DNA of 12,593 nt from CAYMLL01 sp964390645 (GTDB lineage Bacteria; Planctomycetota; UBA8108), in NCBI GenBank assembly GCA_964390645.1, contig CAYMLL010000235.1, positions 1 to 12,593 of the forward strand. The letters are read 5' to 3'. The translations under genes and the position numbers were made by a program. The notes beneath the pieces were generated by a model. That model was not told where the DNA came from. It saw only the letters and a list, made by a program, of their open reading frames with translations, and searched no databases. Below are positions 1 through 6,946 of this stretch, one piece after another; position 1 is the first letter of the stretch, and every line of letters starts with the position of its first letter.

Positions 1-2
1 CG

Positions 3-131
3 CCCGGCCTGTCCTTCTTCGGCGGCTGGCGGTGGGTGAGCCATGCCCTCGACCGTGACAGCTCCATCGGGCGCAGCGACATCGAGATCTATCTCTCGGG
101 TCCGGTCGCCGGGGTCGCCTTGTCGCTCTGA
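3..131 (+). CDS. C-terminal fragment of a possible outer-membrane beta-barrel protein (partial)
   Basis: The frame starting at base 3 is open from the window edge to a TGA at 129-131, giving 42 residues. The fragment has alternating polar and hydrophobic residues and ends in two strand-like stretches, SDIEIYLSG and GPVAGVALSL. Aromatic and glycine residues cluster near its start (FFGGWRW). This is the look of the last hairpin of an outer-membrane beta-barrel, whose final strand usually ends at the carboxyl terminus with a hydrophobic residue. The terminal residue here is Leu rather than the more usual Phe. The other two plus-strand frames hit stops by bases 39 and 59. Most of the gene lies outside the window, so the barrel assignment is an inference from composition; that this is a real gene end is more likely than not. 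Confidence 0.4.
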   Translation, partial: PGLSFFGGWRWVSHALDRDSSIGRSDIEIYLSGPVAGVALSL

Positions 132-187
132 GCACGACGTTCTCGAGCCGGCTGAAGCACGACGGAACCCTGACCTGCACCCGGGTA

Positions 188-228
188 CGCAGGCCGGCTG
201 CGGTCGCGCGCTGTAACGGTGACAGCGC
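188..228. terminator. Tandem stem-loops, possible bidirectional terminator
   Basis: Two consecutive hairpins lie between the stops of two convergent genes. The first pairs CGCAG (188-192) with CTGCG (198-202). The second pairs GCGCTGT (208-214) with ACAGCGC (222-228) around a 7-base loop, a perfect 7-bp stem. Neither is followed by a T run on either strand, so they are not textbook intrinsic terminators, but T-poor stem-loops are common between convergent genes in high-GC genomes. Apart from these hairpins nothing was seen in bases 132-379. Confidence 0.3.
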
Positions 229-379
229 ACCGATCAGGCGCCGGATAACCTCCCCTGGTCGGGTGTCGGGGCAGTGCTGACATCAACCGCCCGGCGAGTC
301 CACCCCGACAACGGAAGGACCACGGGACGACGACGCGTGGCCGACCCCGAACGCCGGCCATCCCCCTTCGCGGCGCACG

Positions 380-3300
380 CTACTTCACCGCGTGAGTGGC
401 GGGCTTGTCCCTGCGATTCACGAGGTACTCGACCAGACCGATGAGCTCGTCGCGGGTCATGCCCTTCTCCAGCCCGGAGGGCATGAAGGTGGTCGCCTGC
501 GGGAGCCTCACCACGATCGCGCTCGCAGGCACCGAAGTGATCTTGCCGCCCTGCTGGCGAAGCAGCACCCGGCCGTCCTTCTCGGCCTCCACCAGGCCGG
601 AGAGAAACGCGCCCTTGCGGGTCTGCAGCAAGACCCCGCGGTACCGCTGATCCACCACGGCGTTCGGATCGAGGATCGACTGGAGGATCTGCTCCCTTCG
701 CAGCCGCGCTCCGACATCGGAGAGGTTCGGCCCGAAATTCACGCCCTGGTCGCCGATCTGGTGGCAGAGAACACAGTACTTCTCGAAGACCCGGCGCCCC
801 ACTGCGGCGTCTCCACGCAAGCTCGCGAGCTCACCGAGCGCGGGCAAGACCTCGACCTCTCGTGCCACGGCGTCAGCGGACGGCGCGTCGACAGCCTTCA
901 GGACCGTCAGCTCGTGAATGGACCAGAACTTCCCGGGCCGGTGACCGGTCTGGGTGATCTTCACCCGGCGAGCTCTCACGGGTGCGAAGGAGATCTCCGT
1001 CTGCGGATGGTTCCCGCGTCCCTTCGCGAGCACGTCGGTCCACGTCTCGCCGTCGACGGACACCCGCACCTCGTAGCCGATCGGGTGATCGTCACGAGAG
1101 CCCCTGGAGTCCAGGTTGAGCCCGCGGATGAGCTCGGCACGCGGAAACTCGACCTGGAACCACATCCCCGGCTGCATCGGGGTCCCGGTGTCCCAGCGGG
1201 AGCCGGGATTGCCGTCGATGGCCGCGCCCGCCTGATCCGTCTTGTGACTGGCGCCGAGCTTCCAGCCCGCGGCGCCGGACAGGCGCGGATCGAACTCCAG
1301 CAGCTCGGCCAGCGTCCAGGGCGCCGTTCGCCCCGCAGCGGAGCCTCGCACGACCTCGACATCTCCGGGCGAGATGTAGGGCGCCTTGTTCGACCACGTG
1401 TTCCTCACGTAGTTCAGAGACGCCGCGATCCATGCGTCGTCATTGGACCCCATCGCCACCATCTGCTCCCTGTACTCCTTGCCGTCGACAGGTCCCTGAA
1501 GCCCGTGAAGAAGGATCCGGACGGCCCTCCCCTTCTTTCCGAGCACCCTCGGCGAGCCGGTCAGCGGCGGCGCGCGGAGGCCCCCGTCCCCGTCGCTCAG
1601 AGGAGCGCCCCGGCCATCCTGGCCGTGACAGGTCACACAGAGGGTCGCATAGGCGATCTGTCCCTGCGCGTAGGAGCGGCCGAAGTCCTCGCTGGCCTTG
1701 CGCAGCTCCTCCTGGCGCCGCCGCGCCTCGAGTCGCCGAGCCATGCGGGCCTCGTACCCCCGGAGGACGGCCCGCACCGCATCGCTCTGCGGGTGGCGCT
1801 CGAGAGCCGCCCCGGAGAGCTCTTCCAGCTCGGTGAGCGCGGTGTACTGAGCCGAGAGGAGGACCTGGATCGTCACGTTCGGATCCGGATCGCCCACCAG
1901 CCGCGACAGGTCCGCGATCACCTCCGGGTCCTTCTCCTCCAGGAGACGCTCGCCGATCCGTACCGCCCCGGACCGGACCCTCCCATCGGTGTCGGAGAAC
2001 TTCTCGCGCAGCAGCGCCCTGTCGATGACGTCCATTCCCTCGAGGGTCCAGAGAGCGTGCAGCCGAGCCAGCGGATCGGAGCCCGAGCGCGCGAGCCGCT
2101 TCAGAGCCGGGACCACGGACTCGTCATGACGCAGCACGATCAGCTTCTGGGCCTCGTCTCTCCACCAGCCGTTGGGGTGGGACAGATACCCGACGAGCGT
2201 GGCGGTCTCCTCGTCGAGCATCCGGGGCATCGGGCCCCGCTCGAAGCCCTCGTGCACCACCCGGTAGATCCGTCCCTTGCCGATGTTCTTGTCCAGCCCG
2301 TAGGCGGCCACAACTCCCCGGAGATAGGAGCCGGGCCTCACCCAGCTGCCCTCCTGGATGATGCCCCGGTACATGTCGAGAATGTACAGGCAGCCGTCCG
2401 GGCCGGTCTTGGCCGCCAGCGGCCGGAAGTTCGGATCGGCGGTGACGATGAACTCCTTGCGCTCGTAAGCGTTCCTCAGCACCGTCTTGCCGGCCTCGTT
2501 GGTGATCTTGGCCCGCCGGACCAGCCTTCCCACCGCCTCGGGAATGAAGAGATCTCCCCTCATGTCCTGCGGTAGCCGATCGCCACGGAACACCCCCTGG
2601 CCCCCGCACCCCGTGAAGTGGTTCAGGGTGTTGTCGGCCCGCACCCGTCCGCGGCCTCCCTGAACGTCCGGAATCCGGTCGATCGGAAAGACCTCACGGA
2701 AGCCCCGCGCCAGCTCACCGGCCATGCGAATATGGCCGTAGACCAGCGGCTGCTGGAAGTCCATCGCCGGGTTCTCACCACCGGCGGTCGAGTAGTAGAT
2801 CTTGCCGACATCGTCGCGTGCCAGTCCCCACTGACCCGACGAGCCCGCCAGGGAATGGCGCTCCACCTTGCCCCTGGTGAAGCGGTAGCGATGGCCGGAG
2901 TAGGTCGTGTAGATCCAGTTGTCGATGTTCCACAGCAGACCGCTGGGCTGGTGCTCCAGGTTCCCACCCCGCCGACCGCCCCGGTGCCAGAGCTTCTTGC
3001 GGTCCGCGACACCGTCGCCGTCGGTGTCCCTGTAGCTCCACAGATCCAGGGTGTTCGTCTCGCGAATGACCACCTCGTTGTCGAGGGGGAGGATCATCCG
3101 CGGCAGGACGAGCTTGTCGACAAAGACCGTGTGCCGGTCCATGCGACCGTCGCCGTCGGTATCCTCCATGCGAACGACTCTCGACACCGGGCGAAACTGG
3201 TCCCGCCCGTCGATGTCCTGCATGTAGGTCCGCATCTCGGCCACGTACATCCGGCCGTTACCGTCCCAGGCCAGCGCCACGGGCTCCTCGACCATCGGCT

Positions 3301-3475
3301 CACAAGCCACGAGCTCCAGCTTGTAGCCGTCCGCCACGACGAAGGACGCGAGAGCCTCCTCGGGAGACAACATCGGAACCCGGTAGGGCTCGTACTCGTC
3401 GGCTCCCGGCGCCGGCGAGCCAGGAACGACCGCGACGCAGAAAGCAGCGAACAGGAGCGGGGAAACCCTGTGCAT
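380..3475 (-). CDS. PVC-type secreted dehydrogenase with two c-type haem domains and an F5/8C-like domain
   Basis: A 1031-residue exported protein, probably periplasmic. Residues 1-25 are a Sec signal peptide (hydrophobic core LLFAAFCVAVV, likely cut after PAPGA). Residues about 26-410 match the planctomycete 'membrane-bound dehydrogenase' type of beta-propeller related to soluble glucose/sorbosone dehydrogenases. They include two Asp-rich calcium-loop-like motifs, DTDGDGRMD (105-113) and DTDGDGVAD (150-158). Residues about 418-560 are helical and HEAT-like. A first c-type haem site CVTCH lies at 613-617, with M672 or M675 as possible distal ligands. Residues about 735-860 resemble an F5/8 type C (discoidin) domain (AIDGNPGSRWDTG near 752-764). 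A second haem site CVLCH lies at 901-905, with M998 or M1006 as possible ligands, in the arrangement of the planctomycete C-terminal haem-binding domain. The start is supported by a Shine-Dalgarno-like GGAAGAG 7 bases upstream. The gene is divergent from the PSCyt/PSD1 operon. The enzyme substrate is unknown; sugar oxidation is a family-level guess. Confidence 0.93.
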   Translation of the reverse strand: MHRVSPLLFAAFCVAVVPGSPAPGADEYEPYRVPMLSPEEALASFVVADGYKLELVACEPMVEEPVALAWDGNGRMYVAEMRTYMQDIDGRDQFRPVSRVVRMEDTDGDGRMDRHTVFVDKLVLPRMILPLDNEVVIRETNTLDLWSYRDTDGDGVADRKKLWHRGGRRGGNLEHQPSGLLWNIDNWIYTTYSGHRYRFTRGKVERHSLAGSSGQWGLARDDVGKIYYSTAGGENPAMDFQQPLVYGHIRMAGELARGFREVFPIDRIPDVQGGRGRVRADNTLNHFTGCGGQGVFRGDRLPQDMRGDLFIPEAVGRLVRRAKITNEAGKTVLRNAYERKEFIVTADPNFRPLAAKTGPDGCLYILDMYRGIIQEGSWVRPGSYLRGVVAAYGLDKNIGKGRIYRVVHEGFERGPMPRMLDEETATLVGYLSHPNGWWRDEAQKLIVLRHDESVVPALKRLARSGSDPLARLHALWTLEGMDVIDRALLREKFSDTDGRVRSGAVRIGERLLEEKDPEVIADLSRLVGDPDPNVTIQVLLSAQYTALTELEELSGAALERHPQSDAVRAVLRGYEARMARRLEARRRQEELRKASEDFGRSYAQGQIAYATLCVTCHGQDGRGAPLSDGDGGLRAPPLTGSPRVLGKKGRAVRILLHGLQGPVDGKEYREQMVAMGSNDDAWIAASLNYVRNTWSNKAPYISPGDVEVVRGSAAGRTAPWTLAELLEFDPRLSGAAGWKLGASHKTDQAGAAIDGNPGSRWDTGTPMQPGMWFQVEFPRAELIRGLNLDSRGSRDDHPIGYEVRVSVDGETWTDVLAKGRGNHPQTEISFAPVRARRVKITQTGHRPGKFWSIHELTVLKAVDAPSADAVAREVEVLPALGELASLRGDAAVGRRVFEKYCVLCHQIGDQGVNFGPNLSDVGARLRREQILQSILDPNAVVDQRYRGVLLQTRKGAFLSGLVEAEKDGRVLLRQQGGKITSVPASAIVVRLPQATTFMPSGLEKGMTRDELIGLVEYLVNRRDKPATHAVK

Positions 3476-3482
3476 ACCGATT

Positions 3483-3489
3483 CTCTTCC
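3483..3489 (-). promoter_or_regulatory. Ribosome binding site of the dehydrogenase/cytochrome gene
   Basis: Read on the minus strand this is GGAAGAG, 7 bases before the ATG at 3475-3473. It supports that start, which also yields a clean signal peptide. Confidence 0.6.
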
Positions 3490-3635
3490 GTGAGTGTGAG
3501 TCGAGGGCTCGGGACCCGGCCCCACCCGCTCCCGACGCGCCCGGAGATTCTCTTCAGCGTCCAGAAGGCTCCTCGCCCGGGCGGCATCGGAGCCGAGAGC
3601 CTCAGCAGCTTGGGTGGCTCCTCTCGAGTCAACAT

Positions 3636-3655
3636 CCCCGGCCGGGGTATTCCCC
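3636..3655. repeat. Overlapping GC-rich inverted repeats
   Basis: CCCCGGCCGGGG (3636-3647) is a perfect 12-bp palindrome. Its last four G also pair with CCCC at 3652-3655 around the loop TATT. The two foldings are mutually exclusive. Function unknown; GC-rich sequence makes such short palindromes fairly common. Confidence 0.5.
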
Positions 3656-3706
3656 GCAGCGACGAGCAGCGACGAGCAGCGACGAGCAGCGACGAGCAGC
3701 GACGAG
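3656..3706 (+). repeat. 10-bp tandem repeat, about 5 copies
   Basis: The unit GACGAGCAGC occurs four times without a mismatch at 3661-3700. It is flanked by a half unit GCAGC (3656-3660) and a partial GACGAG (3701-3706). It is non-coding under the gene starts chosen here. The period equals about one turn of the helix, so the units present the same face of the DNA. Confidence 0.95.
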
Positions 3707-3804
3707 AGCCGAGGACAGGAGGCTCACCGCACGCGAGCGGCCGGGTTCCGACCGAGGCAGCCCGACCGGACCACGAACAATGGTCGCTCGGTCCGGCGAA
3801 CGCG

Positions 3805-3822
3805 GGACGTCGTACGACGTCC
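3805..3822. promoter_or_regulatory. Perfect 18-bp palindrome, candidate operator
   Basis: GGACGTCGTACGACGTCC equals its own reverse complement with no spacer. It lies 163 bp upstream of the PSCyt/PSD1 start and about 330 bp upstream of the divergent dehydrogenase start. A second palindrome, CCGGGCCCGG (3821-3830), overlaps its end. Perfect symmetry of this length suggests a site for a dimeric regulator serving one or both operons. No regulator gene is present in the window. Confidence 0.5.
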
Positions 3823-3985
3823 GGGCCCGGGGACAGGAACCCGGCTGAGCCGCACGTGCGCGACGGCCTTTGCAGCCCGGAGCCGACGCGCCCGGAGAAA
3901 AAACGCCTGCGCCGCTCGACGGGTCAGAGTACTCTCAAACACCGGCTCCGCTCATCGACCCGGCCCGGCACGCGAGTTCTCGCCC

Positions 3986-6916
3986 ATGCGTTCCACCAGC
4001 TACCTCGCTCTCCTCCTCGTCGTCGCCACCGCAGCTGTCGCGACGCCTGCGGATCGTGAGGGCCTCGACTTCTTCGAGGCGAAGATCCGTCCGGTCCTCG
4101 TCGACAGCTGCTACAAGTGCCACTCCGCCGGCGCGGCGGCGAAGAAGAAGCTCGAGGGCAAGCTCTCACTCGACACGCGCGAAGCGCTGCTGCGCGGCGG
4201 CGAGAGCGGCCCGGCGATCGTCCCGGGAAAACCCGCAGACAGTCTGCTGATCAAGGCGCTTCGCCATCAGGGGCCGAAGATGCCACCGCGCAAGAAGCTC
4301 CACGAGGAGATCGTCGCGCACTTCGAGAAGTGGATCTCGATGGGCGCGCCGGACCCTCGCGACGGCGACACGGGAGCGGGGGCCGCCGAAATCGACATGG
4401 ATGCGGCGAGGGAGTTCTGGTCCTTCAAGCCGCTCGCCGAGGTCGAGGCACCGACCGTCGACGGCGCCGCGTCGATCCGCACGCCGATCGACCGCTTCAT
4501 CCTCGCGCGTCAGCACGCCGCGAAGGTCGAGGCGAGCAGCACGGCGGACGCGCACACGCTGATCCGTCGCGTCACCTACGATCTCATCGGACTGCCCCCG
4601 GAGCCGCATGAAGTCGACGAGTTCGTGAAACAGGCCGCGAAGGACCTCGACGGTGCCTACGGCCGACTCGTCGACCGCCTCCTCGCAAGCCGGAGTCACG
4701 CAGAGCGCTGGGCGCGTCACTGGCTCGACCTCGCGCGATTCGCCGAGAGCAACGGCTACGCGTTCGACGGTGACCGGCCCAACGCGTACCAGTACCGCGA
4801 CTTCGTCATCCGCGCGCTCGACGCGGACCTGCCGTACGACGAGTTCGTCTCCCTGCAGATCGCCGGCGATCTGCTGCAACCGACGGCCCTCGACGCGGTC
4901 GCCGCGACTGTATTCATCGTCGCCGGGCCGTTCACGACGCAGCAGACGCAGAAGGAGCGAGAGCGCAGCCGTTACGAGCAGCTCGACGACATGGTGCACA
5001 CGATCGGAACGTCGATGCTCGGACTGACGATCGGCTGTGCACGCTGCCATGAGCACAAGTACGACCCGCTGCCCCACCGCGACTACCACCGACTGATCGC
5101 ATGCTTCCGCGAGGTCGGCTTCTCCGACACCGGCGTGCCGCGCGATCCCGAGAAGTACCGCAGGGCCAGGGCCGAGTTCGACGCAGCTCTCGCGACGCTG
5201 GTCGCCGCCCGTGACGCGTTCGAGAAGGAGAGTTTGCCCGCACGGCTCGGCGCATGGCTGGCGAGTCGCCCGAAGGACCCTCCCGCGCCGACCCTCGGCG
5301 GCTGGCACCTCATCGGCCCGTTTGCATCCGACAGCCTCGACAAGGCGTACGACACTCCCTTTCCTCCGGAGTCCTCGACCGACCTGACCATGACCTACCA
5401 GGACGGCAAGCTGGCGTGGAAGCCGCAACCCGGATGGATCGACGGGACGGTCCACAACACGTTCACGGGTGGGAACTCGGCGAACTACATCGTCCGCACC
5501 ATCGAGTCACCCGTCGCTCAGCCGCTGGCGCTGTCACTCGGCAGCGACGACGCGATACGGGTATGGCTCAACCGGGTCGAGGTCCTCGCGAAGAAGGTCG
5601 GGCGTGGCGCCGCACCCGATCAGGAGAAGCTCGAGATCCCGCTGAAGAAGGGGCGCAACGAGCTCCTGATGAAGATCGTCAACGGCGGCGGGCCATCGGG
5701 CTTCTACTTCAAGTCATCGACCGGCGGCCCGTCGGCCGAGGTCGTCAAGATCCTCGAGACACCCGTGGGCGAGTGGACGGAAGAGCAGCGCAAGAAGGCG
5801 TCCGGGTACTACCGCACGCTCGACGAGGAGTGGCTGAAGCTGAACGCCACCGTCGAGGAGCAGCGCAAGAAGGAGCCGAAGCCCGACGACATCAAGGTCT
5901 TCGCCGCCAAGGTTCGAGGCTCGACGTACGGCTTCGGCGATGACACGTACAAGGTCTACTACCTCGGGCGTGGCAACCCGGCGAACAAGCACGAGGAGGC
6001 GCAGCCCGGCTTCCTTCAGATGCTGATGCGTCACGATGACGGCGAGAGGCACTGGCTCGTCGGGAGCGGCGAGAAGAAGCCCCGCTCCGACCGGGTCGCG
6101 CTCGCCGAGTGGATCACCGACGTCGAGCACGGCGCCGGGAATCTCCTCGCGCGCGTCATCGTCAACCGTCTCTGGCATCATCACTTCGGTCGCGGCATCG
6201 TTCGTACACCCAACGACTTCGGCGCGCGCGGCGAGCGTCCGAGTCATCCCGAGCTGCTGGAGTGGCTCGCCGGCGAGCTGGTTCGCGGAGGCTGGAGGCT
6301 GAAGCCGATCCACCGCCTGATCGTCACCAGCTCGGTCTACATGCAGGGCATCGCGGGGACTGCGAGCGGCCGGAGCGAGGATCCCGAGAACCTGCTGTGG
6401 TGGCGGCGCGAGCCGCGTCGCGTCGAGGCCGAGGTGCTTCGCGACGCGCTCCTTGCCGTCAGCGGCACCCTCGACCGCAAGCCGTACGGCAAGGGCTCGC
6501 TGGACCCGAAGACGACGCGGCGCAGCATCTACCTGACCGTCAAGCGCAGCCGGCTCATCGAGATCCTGCAGCTCTTCGATGCTCCCGACGCGATGCAGAG
6601 TATCGGCTCGCGCGAGGAGAGCACGGTCGCCCCGCAGGCGCTCGCGCTCCTCAACGCCCCGTTCGTCGGCGACCTCGCCGCGAAGCTGGCGAGACGGGTC
6701 AGACCGAGCGAGGAGACCTCTCTCGCCGAGGCCATCGACCTCGCGTACCGCGTGACGCTCTCGAGTCCGGCGACGCCGGCAGAGCAGCTCCGCATGAACG
6801 AGTTCGTGAAGCTCCAGACTCGAGTACGAGGGGACAACGCTGAAGCCGAGGCACTCGCGCTGCGCGACGTCTGCCACCTGCTGCTCTGCATGAACGAATT
6901 CGTGTACATCGACTGA
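3986..6916 (+). CDS. Planctomycete cytochrome PSCyt1-PSCyt2-PSD1 (DUF1549/DUF1553) protein
   Basis: A 976-residue exported protein starting at the ATG that gives a signal peptide (hydrophobic residues 6-19, likely cut near ATP at 19-21). PSCyt1 (about 25-120) carries the c-type haem motif CYKCH at 42-46, with M99 in KMPPRK as a likely distal ligand. PSCyt2/DUF1549 (about 165-375) includes RHWLDLARFAESNGY and the family motif CARCHEHKYDP beginning at C351. Residues about 437-575 form a beta-rich insert (GWHLIGPF to GFYFKS) resembling a galactose-binding or PA14-type sandwich. Residues about 590-635 are charged and helical. PSD1/DUF1553 (about 700-976) shows VNRLWHHHFGRGIV and NDFG. No Shine-Dalgarno sequence is evident. 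The DUF1501 gene follows after 30 bp, the usual partner of this family. These proteins are thought to act in extracytoplasmic redox processes, but no reaction has been assigned that can be read here. Confidence 0.93.
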   Translation: MRSTSYLALLLVVATAAVATPADREGLDFFEAKIRPVLVDSCYKCHSAGAAAKKKLEGKLSLDTREALLRGGESGPAIVPGKPADSLLIKALRHQGPKMPPRKKLHEEIVAHFEKWISMGAPDPRDGDTGAGAAEIDMDAAREFWSFKPLAEVEAPTVDGAASIRTPIDRFILARQHAAKVEASSTADAHTLIRRVTYDLIGLPPEPHEVDEFVKQAAKDLDGAYGRLVDRLLASRSHAERWARHWLDLARFAESNGYAFDGDRPNAYQYRDFVIRALDADLPYDEFVSLQIAGDLLQPTALDAVAATVFIVAGPFTTQQTQKERERSRYEQLDDMVHTIGTSMLGLTIGCARCHEHKYDPLPHRDYHRLIACFREVGFSDTGVPRDPEKYRRARAEFDAALATLVAARDAFEKESLPARLGAWLASRPKDPPAPTLGGWHLIGPFASDSLDKAYDTPFPPESSTDLTMTYQDGKLAWKPQPGWIDGTVHNTFTGGNSANYIVRTIESPVAQPLALSLGSDDAIRVWLNRVEVLAKKVGRGAAPDQEKLEIPLKKGRNELLMKIVNGGGPSGFYFKSSTGGPSAEVVKILETPVGEWTEEQRKKASGYYRTLDEEWLKLNATVEEQRKKEPKPDDIKVFAAKVRGSTYGFGDDTYKVYYLGRGNPANKHEEAQPGFLQMLMRHDDGERHWLVGSGEKKPRSDRVALAEWITDVEHGAGNLLARVIVNRLWHHHFGRGIVRTPNDFGARGERPSHPELLEWLAGELVRGGWRLKPIHRLIVTSSVYMQGIAGTASGRSEDPENLLWWRREPRRVEAEVLRDALLAVSGTLDRKPYGKGSLDPKTTRRSIYLTVKRSRLIEILQLFDAPDAMQSIGSREESTVAPQALALLNAPFVGDLAAKLARRVRPSEETSLAEAIDLAYRVTLSSPATPAEQLRMNEFVKLQTRVRGDNAEAEALALRDVCHLLLCMNEFVYID

Positions 6917-6946
6917 CGCTACCCGCCGCATCGAAGTAAGCACCCT

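Larger units (their letters stand above)
3476..3985. promoter_or_regulatory. Divergent intergenic control region, 510 bp
   Basis: This gap separates the starts of two divergent operons, so it should hold promoters for both. It contains a 10-bp tandem repeat, a 7-bp hairpin stem (CCGGACC 3766-3772 with GGTCCGG 3790-3796) and several perfect palindromes: CCCCGGCCGGGG (3636-3647), an 18-mer (3805-3822), CCGGGCCCGG (3821-3830), CGCACGTGCG (3851-3860) and AGAGTACTCT (3926-3935). No convincing -35/-10 pair could be assigned on either strand. The PSCyt/PSD1 reading frame remains open to an upstream ATG at 3614, but that extension would be low-complexity and would bury the signal peptide, so the region is read as non-coding. 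Confidence 0.6.

Noticed and set aside
89..361. 90-codon minus-strand open frame near the left edge
   Set aside because: It overlaps the end of the left-edge gene and the hairpins, is Arg/Pro-rich, and resembles no known small protein.
392..2575. Long open frame (727 codons) antisense to the two-haem dehydrogenase
   Set aside because: It is a mirror of a gene with clear domains. GC-rich codon bias leaves antisense frames open, and its translation shows no family motif.
3656..3706. CRISPR-like array
   Set aside because: The units are 10 bp and contiguous with no unique spacers, so it is a plain tandem repeat.
3614..3985. N-terminal extension of the PSCyt/PSD1 gene by 124 codons
   Set aside because: It would translate the 10-bp repeat into a low-complexity segment and put the signal peptide in the middle of the protein. 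The ATG at 3986 gives a normal exported cytochrome.
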